From assembly GCA_004378665.1 (NCBI GenBank), contig SOIA01000298.1, positions 1-16,562 on the forward strand: a stretch of 16,562 bases of DNA, read 5' to 3'. This DNA comes from Candidatus Aminicenantota bacterium (lineage in GTDB: Bacteria; Acidobacteriota; Aminicenantia; Aminicenantales; Aminicenantaceae). The notes beneath the pieces are model-generated. The model was not told the DNA's origin, ran no database searches, and saw nothing but the letters and a program-made list of their open reading frames with translations. How positions within the stretch are numbered: position 1 is the stretch's first letter; each line of letters opens with the position of its first letter. A program made the translations under genes and the position numbers. Below are positions 6,930 to 14,361 of the stretch, in pieces.

Positions 6930-8378
6930 TCAAGCTGATTCGTTCACCATATTGATCTCTTTGAACCTGCAGAAGTATCCCAGCTCCTGCGTGATGTCTC
7001 CGTAACATGTCTGCCTGTGCAGCCCGCTCGTCCAGTTTTGCCACAGTCTCGTCACATCGCCGTCCACGCGGACCGTGATCTTTGTCCGGCATCCTCTGTC
7101 GTCCTCGAGAGACACAGGGGTGTCCACGATCTCACCTGTGAAGTATCTGAGAGTATCCTTGCCGATCAGAATCGCCTGCGTGACTTTTTCCCCGACACGC
7201 ATCTCGACCTGGGGGACGACTCCTTCCCGGCGTTCCATGACTGTCCGCAGTTTATACGAAGCGGCCGGCTTGTCAGGTCCGTTCATCTTCGGGGTTCCCA
7301 GGCAGTGGGCCAGGATGATGGCATTCTGGGATTCGTCAACGGTCGGGTCGCTGATAAATCCCGGCTTTCCGACAAGTCCCTGAAACAAGATGTGAGTCAT
7401 TGCGGAACGGAGATCGGATTCGCAGATGCCGCCCAATCCCATATTATTCAACCTGGCAAATCCCAGGCAGGGATAAGCGGGCAGTTTGATGGTCTTGTCC
7501 CACATGGTCCCGTAGCAGTCCACCGTCATCACGGTGGCCTCTTCTTCATCCAATAATTTCTCAAAAGCCAGGGCCAGTTTGCTGGATTTGAATATGTCTT
7601 CACTCGAGGGCTCGACGACTCGTTCAGCGTTTTTTATCCATTGGTCAGCTTCTGCCTTGGCTGCACTGTCTTTGATGCTGTTGTATACATTGAGCATTCG
7701 CTTGAGTTCGATCTGTTTGATCTCTGTCCCGAATTTCCCTTTGATATCTGCGGCGTATTCAGAGAATGACCGGGTGCTCAGGTTAAGAATTTTAGCCTCT
7801 CTCATGTGATGGATGGCCCGGAAGGGCCTTATGGCGACCGCCAACTGCTGGAGGTCGCGGCTGAGAATGCAATCCATCTTGGCTCCAAGAGGCTGCTTGC
7901 GCAGGCCTCCAAAGCCGACCCATCCATGTCCGGAATAGGGAACAGCAAAGACCATGGTTGGCTGACCGATGCTGAGAATCTCGTTCAGGATCGGTCGTAT
8001 GCCGATGTTGAAATGAATGGCCAGGATTCCGTCCACATTTTCGAGTTTGCTTTTGATCCTGTTGACCTGTTCGGGAGAAGTAACCAGCTCGTCAACAGCA
8101 AAGTCCACATCGGACAGTTCATCCTTCAGTTTGGCGAACTCGGATTCATAAAACCGGATTTCCTTCTGAAAATCCAGGTTCGGTTTTGGCCAGAGGCCGT
8201 GGGAAGTTCCCATGTAGAGCCTGGCCACCTTGACTTTTGTTTTTCTGCAGCCCGGGCTGATTAACTTCGCTGCCTTTGATCTTGATCCGAACGCCCATAG
8301 GCTCGAACCGCTCAGACACAAAGTGCCTCCGACCTCTGCCAGATGGAGAAACTCTCTCCGGTTCATTCCTGTGCTCAT
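6930..8378 (-). CDS. Tat-targeted L-fucose/L-arabinose isomerase-like protein
   Basis: The protein has 482 residues. The start at 8378 follows GGAGGAGG closely; an in-frame ATG four codons on is possible. The leader has the twin-arginine motif NRREFL (6-11), then a hydrophobic stretch to about residue 30, suggesting export of a folded, metal-loaded enzyme. The body resembles the FucI/AraA-like isomerase superfamily. Its C-terminal half has the spaced Glu-Asp-His pattern that holds Mn2+ in this fold: E320 in GICESDL, D344 in FISDP and H358 in LAHCLGTP. A late LHRQTCYGD (453-461) corresponds to the family's C-terminal His motif. At 482 residues it is shorter than classical FucI (about 590). The reaction would be aldose-ketose isomerisation, but the exact sugar cannot be read. 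It lies between the ConA-like lipoprotein gene (53 bp upstream) and the Nramp-like gene, probably in one transcript. Confidence 0.72.
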   Translation of the reverse strand: MSTGMNRREFLHLAEVGGTLCLSGSSLWAFGSRSKAAKLISPGCRKTKVKVARLYMGTSHGLWPKPNLDFQKEIRFYESEFAKLKDELSDVDFAVDELVTSPEQVNRIKSKLENVDGILAIHFNIGIRPILNEILSIGQPTMVFAVPYSGHGWVGFGGLRKQPLGAKMDCILSRDLQQLAVAIRPFRAIHHMREAKILNLSTRSFSEYAADIKGKFGTEIKQIELKRMLNVYNSIKDSAAKAEADQWIKNAERVVEPSSEDIFKSSKLALAFEKLLDEEEATVMTVDCYGTMWDKTIKLPAYPCLGFARLNNMGLGGICESDLRSAMTHILFQGLVGKPGFISDPTVDESQNAIILAHCLGTPKMNGPDKPAASYKLRTVMERREGVVPQVEMRVGEKVTQAILIGKDTLRYFTGEIVDTPVSLEDDRGCRTKITVRVDGDVTRLWQNWTSGLHRQTCYGDITQELGYFCRFKEINMVNESA

Positions 8379-8431
8379 GCCTCCTCCTTTTTTTATCTTA
8401 CGTTATGGAAAAGTCATTGGGATATATCATT

Positions 8432-9136
8432 TCAAGAATCATCGGAAGTGAGATGTTTTTTTCCTTTGAGAGTAATGTCATCAAAATAGCCCGTATCATC
8501 GAAGGATCCAATCCCGACGAACCCATGATTCAGCGTTTTATCGCAGGCGGTCAGGATCGGTGTATCCATGTCGTCGAGAAAGGCTTTGATGTCTCCGGTC
8601 TCGGCATCATAAGAGACTTTGAATCTGTGCCAATCCATATCTGTAAGACGGAACACTGATTCTCCTGGCAGCTCAGAGTTGATCTTGACCCGGTCGGCGC
8701 CGTTGACGAGACCGACAATATTGTGAAGGCTGTCACTCGAAGCCGAGAAGTGCACGTAGTAGAAATGGGTCGGGTCCTGAAAGTGGAAGATTATGCACAT
8801 GTCCCGGTGGGGATTGGAGGCTTCCGTTTTGCATTTCAGTCGACCCATGAGCTCGAATGACGTGATGTCGTGTCCGGGCAGGATTGACCAGGATGTCGGA
8901 GCGCGGATTTCGCCCTGTATGCCGGGCGAGACAAGCTCGTAGACCATCGAGCCGTCTTTTTCGACAACCCGCCAGTGATCAGGAATGCTGGGCTGCCAGC
9001 CTTCTGCATGACTGTCTTCAAAATCATAGCTGGCCAGCAAAGGGAGTTCGTCCGTCCCCTTTTTCTTGCAGTTGGCGAGACAGAAAAGAACCGTCAGAAC
9101 AAGCAAGATCCTAATTGTGAGAACCGAGGTTTTCAT
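8432..9136 (-). CDS. ConA/LamG-like (DUF1080-type) carbohydrate-binding lipoprotein
   Basis: The protein has 234 residues. The ATG at 9136 is preferred because GGAGG lies 9 bases upstream; the ATG three codons earlier directly abuts the GGAGG. A leader (1-22) ends in LANC with C23 as probable lipidation site, although Asn just before the Cys is not typical. The mature part reads as one jelly-roll domain: SYDFED near the start, central strands FHFQDPTHFYYVHF and IVGLVNG, and a closing FDDTGYFDDITL. This resembles concanavalin A-like and 3-keto-disaccharide hydrolase (DUF1080) domains, which bind or cleave glycans. No catalytic residues can be assigned, so a binding role is as likely as an enzymatic one. 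It is the second gene in the leftward run, downstream of the aldo/keto reductase. Confidence 0.65.
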   Translation of the reverse strand: MKTSVLTIRILLVLTVLFCLANCKKKGTDELPLLASYDFEDSHAEGWQPSIPDHWRVVEKDGSMVYELVSPGIQGEIRAPTSWSILPGHDITSFELMGRLKCKTEASNPHRDMCIIFHFQDPTHFYYVHFSASSDSLHNIVGLVNGADRVKINSELPGESVFRLTDMDWHRFKVSYDAETGDIKAFLDDMDTPILTACDKTLNHGFVGIGSFDDTGYFDDITLKGKKHLTSDDS

Positions 9137-9270
9137 ATTATCCATCCTCCAGCTTCTTTACCGGATTACCCGTAAGATGGTAACCGGGATGAGCACGGTT
9201 ATTATCACTGAGAAAATAATCAATCACATTTTTTTAAGATTTTCTTTTTTGCCATCGGGACGACTCTTGA
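9137..9270 (-). other. Intergenic gap in the leftward gene run
   Basis: This 134-bp gap separates the aldo/keto reductase stop from the lipoprotein start. It holds a 6-bp stem, TAACCG/CGGTTA (about 9181-9201), with a 9-base loop, not followed by a U-tract in the reading direction. Transcription may continue through it. A second promoter here is possible but not identifiable. Confidence 0.3.
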
Positions 9271-10263
9271 TCAAACCCGCACACCGTCCGTATAGCTTGG
9301 GTCCATCCAGGGGAGGTTGTGCCCGGCGTAGACCGGCTCAAGGTCAACGCTGATTTTCTTCATTTCTTCAGGACTCATTTTCTTGAAATTCCTCACCAGC
9401 TGGATGTTTTTTTTCAGCACATCGAGGCTGTCCATGCCGATGACCGCGGCGTCCACATGTTTGAGGCTCAGGGCATAGCGGATCAGGTCATCCGCAGCTA
9501 GGCTCTCCACCGTTTCTCTGGGACGGATAACCTTCATCGCCAGGATTCCCATTTTCTTCTTGGCAGCCGCAGGAATGGCCTGTTTCTCGAAGTTTCCTTG
9601 GCGTTCCTGATAATGATTGAGAGCGATAAGCATGGTGTCGAAATCGTAACGGTTGGCCATCTCCATCATCGCTTCTGCCGACAGGTGACCTGAAAATCCG
9701 ATGAACCGGGTCACCTTTTCGTCCTTGAGCTTGCGGAGAGCTTTGAGCACGCTGTCTTCTGCGCAAATCTTTTCAACATCTTCATGGGAACGGATAAGAT
9801 GGATTTGCAGGATATCGAGCCGGTCAGTCTGGAGGCGTTTCATACTCTCCTCAATATGGCGCATGGCGCCGTCGTAAGTCCTCTCCCCGACTTTTGTGGA
9901 CAGAAAGACTTCTTCTCGCCGGTCTTTGAGGATAAGCCCCAGACGCTCTTCGCTGACCACATTGTTGTACACATAGTCATGGGCCGTATCCCAGTAGTAC
10001 AGGCCATGGTCGAGAGCATAATTGAGGATCTCTACGCTTTTGTCCTGTTCCTGAACCGCACAGAATCGGCTGCCGCAGCCGACAACGATGAGGGGCACGA
10101 GTACTCCTGTTTTTCCCAGGATACGAGTCGGCAGTCCTTTGGAATCATAAACTTTGCCTTTTTTTCCAATGAGCGGGCTTTTGCAGGAGAGTCCGGTAAC
10201 AATGGCAGATCCTGCCAGACATTTTTTTATGAAATCGCGCCGTCCAAACCGATGATTTTTCAT
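9271..10263 (-). CDS. Tat-exported aldo/keto reductase
   Basis: The protein has 330 residues, with AGGAG 7 bases before the ATG. The leader carries GRRDFIKK (7-14), a canonical twin-arginine motif, then a short hydrophobic run to GLSC (C27), which may be a weak lipobox. The (beta/alpha)8 aldo/keto reductase domain follows from about residue 44, TRILGKTGVLVPLIVVGCG. The catalytic tetrad is complete: D92 and Y97 in WDTAHDYVY, K124 in STKVGE and H155 in QIHLI. The family reduces carbonyls with NADPH; the Tat route would allow export with the cofactor already bound, as with glucose-fructose oxidoreductase. The usual Gly after the catalytic Tyr is Val. It is the promoter-proximal gene of the leftward run and is divergent from the heparinase-like gene, suggesting shared control and a role in processing released sugars. 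The family is secure; the physiological substrate is inference. Confidence 0.87.
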   Translation of the reverse strand: MKNHRFGRRDFIKKCLAGSAIVTGLSCKSPLIGKKGKVYDSKGLPTRILGKTGVLVPLIVVGCGSRFCAVQEQDKSVEILNYALDHGLYYWDTAHDYVYNNVVSEERLGLILKDRREEVFLSTKVGERTYDGAMRHIEESMKRLQTDRLDILQIHLIRSHEDVEKICAEDSVLKALRKLKDEKVTRFIGFSGHLSAEAMMEMANRYDFDTMLIALNHYQERQGNFEKQAIPAAAKKKMGILAMKVIRPRETVESLAADDLIRYALSLKHVDAAVIGMDSLDVLKKNIQLVRNFKKMSPEEMKKISVDLEPVYAGHNLPWMDPSYTDGVRV

Positions 10264-10302
10264 GATTGAGCTCCTTTTTCAGTATTATGATTCAAGATTA
10301 CA

Positions 10303-10314
10303 GAGAACCTTCTC
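10303..10314. promoter_or_regulatory. Palindrome, possible operator of the leftward operon
   Basis: GAGAA-CC-TTCTC lies about 40 bp upstream of the aldo/keto reductase start. It is flanked on the minus strand by two copies of TTGAATC. The size and position would suit a repressor site near the promoter, but no matching regulator gene is in the window. Confidence 0.22.
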
Positions 10315-10431
10315 GATTCAATACACCTCTGGTAAGACAAAAGACATGTTGATATGACCCTGATCACGCTGCGGTGTATTTTATTACAAAAAGGGGTCGC
10401 ATCTCAACATTCGACATTTCTTTTTTTACTT

Positions 10432-10458
10432 TTGACATCTGTTTTTTACTGATATATT
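10432..10458 (+). promoter_or_regulatory. Candidate sigma-70-type promoter of the heparinase-like gene
   Basis: There is a perfect -35 TTGACA (10432-10437) and a -10-like TATATT (10453-10458, spacer 15). With the alternative TATTAA (10455-10460) the spacer is 17. It lies about 190 bp before the start codon, giving a long leader. It sits inside the 21-bp tandem duplication, so the TTGACA box has a near-copy (TCGACA) 21 bp upstream. Confidence 0.35.
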
Positions 10459-10487
10459 AATGGTAAAAATGTTAACAATTGAAAATT

Positions 10488-10500
10488 GGGGACAGTCCCC
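10488..10500. repeat. Solitary REP-like palindrome
   Basis: GGGGACAGTCCCC is a 6-bp perfect stem around a single base. It differs from the arm palindromes of the 5431-5517 element (GGGGACGTTCCCC) at two central positions, so the two look like variants of one repeat family. Here it is a single copy in the leader of the heparinase-like gene. Confidence 0.5.
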
Positions 10501-10578
10501 GATTATTTGAGACTGGGCGGTTGTCTGAAGTTATTCATGGTTGACTCCAGGTAAAGGATTTCAATAGATTCATTACTT

Positions 10579-10630
10579 ACAGAAAAGAAAAAAATACCTA
10601 ACTCACAGAAAAGAAAAACACCTTGTGTTT
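10579..10630 (+). repeat. 26-bp tandem duplication in the heparinase leader
   Basis: ACAGAAAAGAAAAA occurs at 10579 and again at 10605, followed each time by a degenerate ACCT-containing tail. The A-rich purine repeats sit directly before the GGAGGAG ribosome binding site and could act as a translation enhancer or result from slippage. Confidence 0.45.
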
Positions 10631-10647
10631 CTAAAGGAGGAGTTCAA

Positions 10648-12612
10648 ATGAAAAGAGCGATAATCTTCTTTTCTATCTTGATAATCCTATCGGTTTCCCT
10701 TTGCTTCTCAGGAGAAAAGAAAGAGATGAACCTGCTCAGCGGAACATACACACTGGAGAGGCTCAATGAGATCATCATCCCGGCCGAGGAGTGGCATCCT
10801 TTTCCCACGGCTTCGGAGCATGCCGAATGGCAGGAGCTCCCGGAGAGGGTGCGGTTAGCGCACCTCCGTCAGGGTGAGGAACATCTCGGTTGTGACTGGG
10901 AGACACCCAAAGCCTCCGTCTTTCTGGAGTTCGTCCGGACCGGGAACCGGACAAATTATCAGAGGATCGTCAATGGCCGGCGTGTCAGGCTGGCTGAGCT
11001 GGTTGTTGCGGAATGCATCGAAGGGAAAGGGCGCTTCCTGGACGATATCATGAACGGCATCTGGGCCATCTGCGAGGAGACCTATTGGGGAATCCCTGCG
11101 CATGTCGGTGCTCAAAAGACAGGCCCTGGCCTGCCCGATGTCAAAGAGCCGACCGTGGATCTGTTTGCTGCTGAAACCGGGATGCTTCTGGCCTGGACTG
11201 ATTATCTTCTGGGCGAGCAGCTCGACCGGATCACCCCTCTGATCACGGAGCGCATTCATCATGAAGTCCAACGAAGAATCCTGTCCGTCAACCTTGAAAG
11301 AGATGATTTCTGGTGGATGGGTTTTTCCGGCCGGGTGGTGAACAACTGGAATCCCTGGATCTGCTCCAACTGGCTGACCGCTGTGCTTATTCTGGAAAAT
11401 GACCCGCAGCGAAGGGTTCGGTCCATCCAAAAGATCATGAGATGCCTGGATAACTTTCTCAATCCCTATCCGAGGGATGGCGGGTGCGACGAAGGTCCGG
11501 GTTACTGGAACCGGGCCGGAGCTTCGCTGTATGATTGTCTGGAGCTGCTGGCCAGTGCATCAGGAGGGAATATCGACATATTCGATGAGCCGCTGATCAA
11601 GGAGATTGGCCGGTACATCTACCGTGTCTACATCAACGACCAGTACTTCATCAATTTTGCCGATGCCGCCGCCAGGATGAACCCTGACGCGAGCGTCGTC
11701 TTTCGGTATGGGAAGAGCATCGGAGATGCGGATATGACGGGTTTTGGGGCTTTCCTGGCCCGGAAGCAGAACCTCGGGGAAGACTATATAAGAGGGAGTT
11801 GGGGCTGTTTAGGAAGAGTCCTGCCCGCTCTTTTTCATCTTGATGAGCTGCTGAAGACCGAGCCCAAAGAGATGCTGTTGAGAGATTTCTGGCTACCGGA
11901 GCTTCAGGTCATGGGAGCGAGGTCATTCGAGGGCTCGAAGCAGGGCTTTTATGTGGCGGCCAAAGGCGGGCACAACGCGGAAAGTCATAATCATAATGAT
12001 GTGGGAAATTTCATCGTCTATGCAGACGGCTATCCGGTGCTCATCGATGTCGGCGTTGAGACCTACACCGCAAAAACCTTCAGCACCAGGCGGTATGAAA
12101 TCTGGACCATGCAGTCGGCTTTCCATAATCTTCCCACTATCAACGGCGTTATGCAGAAAAACGGCCGAGAGTTCCAAGCCACGAACATAAGCTATGACGC
12201 GGGAAAGAAGCGAGCGGTGTTCAGTCTCGACATGTCCAAAGCCTATCCTGAAGATGCCAAGGTCAAATCCTGGAGGCGGACGGTCTCTCTGGAGCGGGGG
12301 AAACATGTCGCCATTCATGACAAATACGAACTCGGTAAGGTTAAAGAGTTGCTGCGGCTGACTTTAATGAGCTGGCGGAAGCCTGTGCTGGAAGCTGAAG
12401 GCAAAATAAGGTTAGAGGGCCCTGAAGGAGTTGAAGGCTTGAAGCCAGTTTTCATTCTGTACGATAAAAACAGGTTCAGTGCTGAATTCGAAACGATTCA
12501 TCTGGAAGATGCACGATTGAGGTCTTCCTGGGGGGATCGAGTGTTCAAGATGGTGCTGACAGCCAGACAGAAACCTCTCAAAGACGAGTTCACTATTCGA
12601 ATAGAACGCTAG
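10648..12612 (+). CDS. Secreted heparinase II/III-like polysaccharide lyase
   Basis: The protein has 654 residues with a strong AAAGGAGGAG site about 5 bases before the ATG and a Sec leader at 1-21. An alpha-helical toroid spans about 35-400, containing NNWNPWI (232-238) and DGGCDEGPGYWNRAG (277-291), where Y286 is the best candidate catalytic Tyr. A beta-sandwich domain follows from about 420. Its GGHNAESHNHNDVGNF (440-455), with H447/H449, is the hallmark of the heparinase II/III C-terminal domain, and QSAFHNLPTING (489-500) adds a conserved His (H493). These enzymes cleave uronic-acid glycans by beta-elimination. Family members act on heparin/heparan sulfate, alginate or exopolysaccharides; the substrate cannot be read here. 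The gene is divergent from the four-gene sugar run and ends 14 bp from the convergent zinc-ribbon gene. Confidence 0.88.
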   Translation: MKRAIIFFSILIILSVSLCFSGEKKEMNLLSGTYTLERLNEIIIPAEEWHPFPTASEHAEWQELPERVRLAHLRQGEEHLGCDWETPKASVFLEFVRTGNRTNYQRIVNGRRVRLAELVVAECIEGKGRFLDDIMNGIWAICEETYWGIPAHVGAQKTGPGLPDVKEPTVDLFAAETGMLLAWTDYLLGEQLDRITPLITERIHHEVQRRILSVNLERDDFWWMGFSGRVVNNWNPWICSNWLTAVLILENDPQRRVRSIQKIMRCLDNFLNPYPRDGGCDEGPGYWNRAGASLYDCLELLASASGGNIDIFDEPLIKEIGRYIYRVYINDQYFINFADAAARMNPDASVVFRYGKSIGDADMTGFGAFLARKQNLGEDYIRGSWGCLGRVLPALFHLDELLKTEPKEMLLRDFWLPELQVMGARSFEGSKQGFYVAAKGGHNAESHNHNDVGNFIVYADGYPVLIDVGVETYTAKTFSTRRYEIWTMQSAFHNLPTINGVMQKNGREFQATNISYDAGKKRAVFSLDMSKAYPEDAKVKSWRRTVSLERGKHVAIHDKYELGKVKELLRLTLMSWRKPVLEAEGKIRLEGPEGVEGLKPVFILYDKNRFSAEFETIHLEDARLRSSWGDRVFKMVLTARQKPLKDEFTIRIER

Positions 12613-12626
12613 ACTTAAAACCCAAC

Positions 12627-13163
12627 CTATTCACTCAGTTTCTTGCCGCAGTGCGGACAGGCTTTCCAGCCTTTTTCGGTGGGCTTTCCGCATTCAGGAC
12701 AAACAGCGTGGAGCTTTGTGGCGCAGTAAGGACAGAACACATAAGCCGAAGAGACCGGTTTCTGACATTTGGGGCAGGCCTGCGGCTCCGGTTCTATTTT
12801 AGGAGCAAAAGCCGCATCCGATCGGAGGATCAGATAAATTATCAATCCGATTATATTACCGATAAACACCAGTAGAGCCCATAATATTCCATTCATTCCG
12901 CGGCGTTCCGCATCCCTGTAAACCCAAACGATGACCATTATCCATATGATCAGCAGTGCAAAAGAAAAGAGAGAAGTGAGGGAATAACGAAACATAGAAG
13001 GCCCGATATGAACAGCCTTGAGATTCGGGAAGCGGATCGATTCGAAGGCTCCAGAAAAATGGCCAAATGGAGCAAGAAGAAAAGGAGTGATGTTTGCCGC
13101 CAGCCAAATAATCGTTATGACTAATAGGATGAGTCCTATTGTTTTTCCTGTTGATGTTGCCAT
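12627..13163 (-). CDS. Membrane protein with C-terminal double zinc ribbon
   Basis: The protein has 178 residues, with AAGGAGG 5 bases before the ATG. Three membrane segments lie at about 7-29, 61-81 and 92-113. The last two with the linker YRDAERRGMNGILW match the PLD-nuclease N-terminal-type membrane module. The cytoplasmic tail has four CxxC pairs, CPKC (130), CPYC (144), CPEC (155) and CPHC (169), forming two zinc ribbons. It is the last gene of the sigma/anti-sigma run, 56 bp after the anti-sigma stop and behind a hairpin. It may take part in the envelope response, but no function can be named. The zinc-ribbon and membrane calls are secure. Confidence 0.8.
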   Translation of the reverse strand: MATSTGKTIGLILLVITIIWLAANITPFLLAPFGHFSGAFESIRFPNLKAVHIGPSMFRYSLTSLFSFALLIIWIMVIVWVYRDAERRGMNGILWALLVFIGNIIGLIIYLILRSDAAFAPKIEPEPQACPKCQKPVSSAYVFCPYCATKLHAVCPECGKPTEKGWKACPHCGKKLSE

Positions 13164-13177
13164 GTTGACCTCCTTAG

Positions 13178-13205
13178 CCTTGCCCGGAATAGTCTCCCGG
13201 CAAGG
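13178..13205 (-). promoter_or_regulatory. Intercistronic hairpin before the zinc-ribbon gene
   Basis: CCTTGCC (13178-13184) pairs with GGCAAGG (13199-13205). After a C-C mismatch a further 2 bp can form, leaving an 8-base loop. On the transcript the hairpin ends about 3 bases before the AAGGAGG ribosome binding site of the zinc-ribbon gene. It is not followed by a U-tract, so an RNA-stability or translation-tuning role is more likely than termination. Confidence 0.45.
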
Positions 13206-13219
13206 AATGATTTTCTATT

Positions 13220-13729
13220 TTAATATGCATTTGCATTCATCGGGAAACCGCTGATATTCTGTTTTTTGGAGCGATATTTACGGATCAATATCGGTGCAAA
13301 GAAAAGCATCACTGCGTTCTGGATGATAAGCGTCAGGACCGCGGCTGATTTGAATGTCAGACTTTCGTCCAGCTTGATTTCGTTTATAACAGGGATTGTG
13401 ATAAACATTGTCAGGAGTGTGAGCGCGGCGAGGACGGCCCAGACATATATTGGGATGGGGCTGGGAGGAGTGAGAAGGGCGGATTTTCTCGCTTCAGATC
13501 GCTTTTTCAGCTCGGCATAGCATCTCTGCCGCGTTTTCTCCGCCAGTTCAGGCGGAAGAACAGGTTTCGGAATGGCTTTCATGTCCATCCAGATTTTTTT
13601 GAGGTCGTCCCGGAGTTGTGTACACTGTGCGCAGTCGACCAGGTGATTTTCGACTGCCTTGACCTCTTCCGGGCTCAGCTCCTCATCCGAGGAAGCCATG
13701 ATCAAGCGCTCGATGTCTTTACACCGCAT
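13220..13729 (-). CDS. Zinc-finger (ZAS-type) membrane anti-sigma factor
   Basis: The protein has 169 residues, with GAGGA 6 bases before the ATG. The N-terminal anti-sigma domain has C3 and H29-VD-C33-AQ-C36 (HxxxCxxC), the zinc-binding pattern of ZAS/zf-HC2 anti-sigma factors. A linker to about residue 90 leads to two hydrophobic segments (about 92-115 and 127-149) and a short basic tail. Most ZAS proteins have one membrane segment; two would place both termini in the cytoplasm and leave only a short outside loop as sensor. The start lies 28 bp inside the sigma gene, indicating translational coupling and matched production. It should hold the ECF sigma factor at the membrane until a signal releases it. 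Assignment by motif and context is strong; the signal is unknown. Confidence 0.85.
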   Translation of the reverse strand: MRCKDIERLIMASSDEELSPEEVKAVENHLVDCAQCTQLRDDLKKIWMDMKAIPKPVLPPELAEKTRQRCYAELKKRSEARKSALLTPPSPIPIYVWAVLAALTLLTMFITIPVINEIKLDESLTFKSAAVLTLIIQNAVMLFFAPILIRKYRSKKQNISGFPMNANAY

Positions 13730-14358
13730 TTTATTTCCTCATTATTATTGGATTTTGTTTTATATTTTGAGAGCTCCTGACGGAGCTTCTGAACAGCACG
13801 GTACATCAAGGATTTGACCGTCCCGACCGGAACGTCGAGAATCTCGCTGATTTCCGCTTGTCGAAAGCCAGCGATCTCTTTGAGCACGAATACGCGCCGC
13901 TGCCTCTCAGGAAGGCTGTCCAGCGCCAGACCGATGTCTTTTCCGATTTCTGCCTGAAACGCTTGATCAGATGAGTCGTATGCGGGCTTTTCAGTCAAGA
14001 AGGCGAATTCTGCATCTGCCTCATGCGCTTTTGATTTCTGAAACAAAAACAGCCTGCGGATTCGTTTTTTCCGCAGACCATCCCTGTAGAGGTTGACGAC
14101 AATTGTGAATATCCAGGCTTTTATACTTTGCATGTTCACCTTTTCGGGTAGATTCTTTATGATGCGGAGCCAGGCCTCCTGGTAGAGGTCCTCGGCTTCT
14201 CCGCGGTCTTTTGTAAGATAACAGGCAAAACTGAAGACTTCGTTCTGGTATTTTTCATACAGTTCATCAAACGTCGGATGGATAACCTGAGCTGTCGCAT
14301 GGCCGTAGTCCTTGGCACCGAGTTCCATAAATTTGTCTGTTCTTCTGTGAAATTTCAT
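13702..14358 (-). CDS. ECF (sigma-70 family, group 4) RNA polymerase sigma factor
   Basis: The protein has 218 residues. The sigma-2 region spans about 30-97, with DLYQEAWLRI (57-66) for core binding and the following helix for -10 recognition. Sigma-4 spans about 140-195, with LPERQRRVFVLKEIAGFRQAEISEILDV as the front half of the helix-turn-helix, then GTVKSLMYRAVQKLR. No extra domains are seen, which is typical of ECF factors. The Shine-Dalgarno before the first ATG is weak (TTAGG); an ATG at residue 11 is also possible and would agree better with the candidate promoter described separately. The gene overlaps the anti-sigma gene by 28 bp. Its targets are unknown; autoregulation is inference. 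Confidence 0.9.
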   Translation of the reverse strand: MKFHRRTDKFMELGAKDYGHATAQVIHPTFDELYEKYQNEVFSFACYLTKDRGEAEDLYQEAWLRIIKNLPEKVNMQSIKAWIFTIVVNLYRDGLRKKRIRRLFLFQKSKAHEADAEFAFLTEKPAYDSSDQAFQAEIGKDIGLALDSLPERQRRVFVLKEIAGFRQAEISEILDVPVGTVKSLMYRAVQKLRQELSKYKTKSNNNEEIKCGVKTSSA

Positions 14359-14361
14359 TAC

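Larger units (their letters stand above)
10264..10647. promoter_or_regulatory. Divergent control region of the polysaccharide locus
   Basis: This 384-bp region separates the leftward aldo/keto reductase gene from the rightward heparinase-like gene. It contains a palindrome GAGAACCTTCTC (10303-10314), a 21-bp tandem duplication GACATnTnTTTTTTTACT (starting 10413 and 10434), a REP-like palindrome at 10488-10500, a 26-bp tandem duplication containing ACAGAAAAGAAAAA (starting 10579 and 10605) and a strong GGAGGAG ribosome binding site before 10648. No ORF or RNA gene was recognised. Confidence 0.5.

Noticed and set aside
7017..8264. Several plus-strand frames opposite the isomerase homologue
   Set aside because: They overlap each other and lack ribosome binding sites. 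The minus-strand frame has the Tat leader and Glu-Asp-His pattern.
10320..10380. 8-bp inverted repeat AATACACC / GGTGTATT separated by 45 bp in the divergent control region
   Set aside because: About one such pair is expected by chance in a region this long. Kept only as a note.
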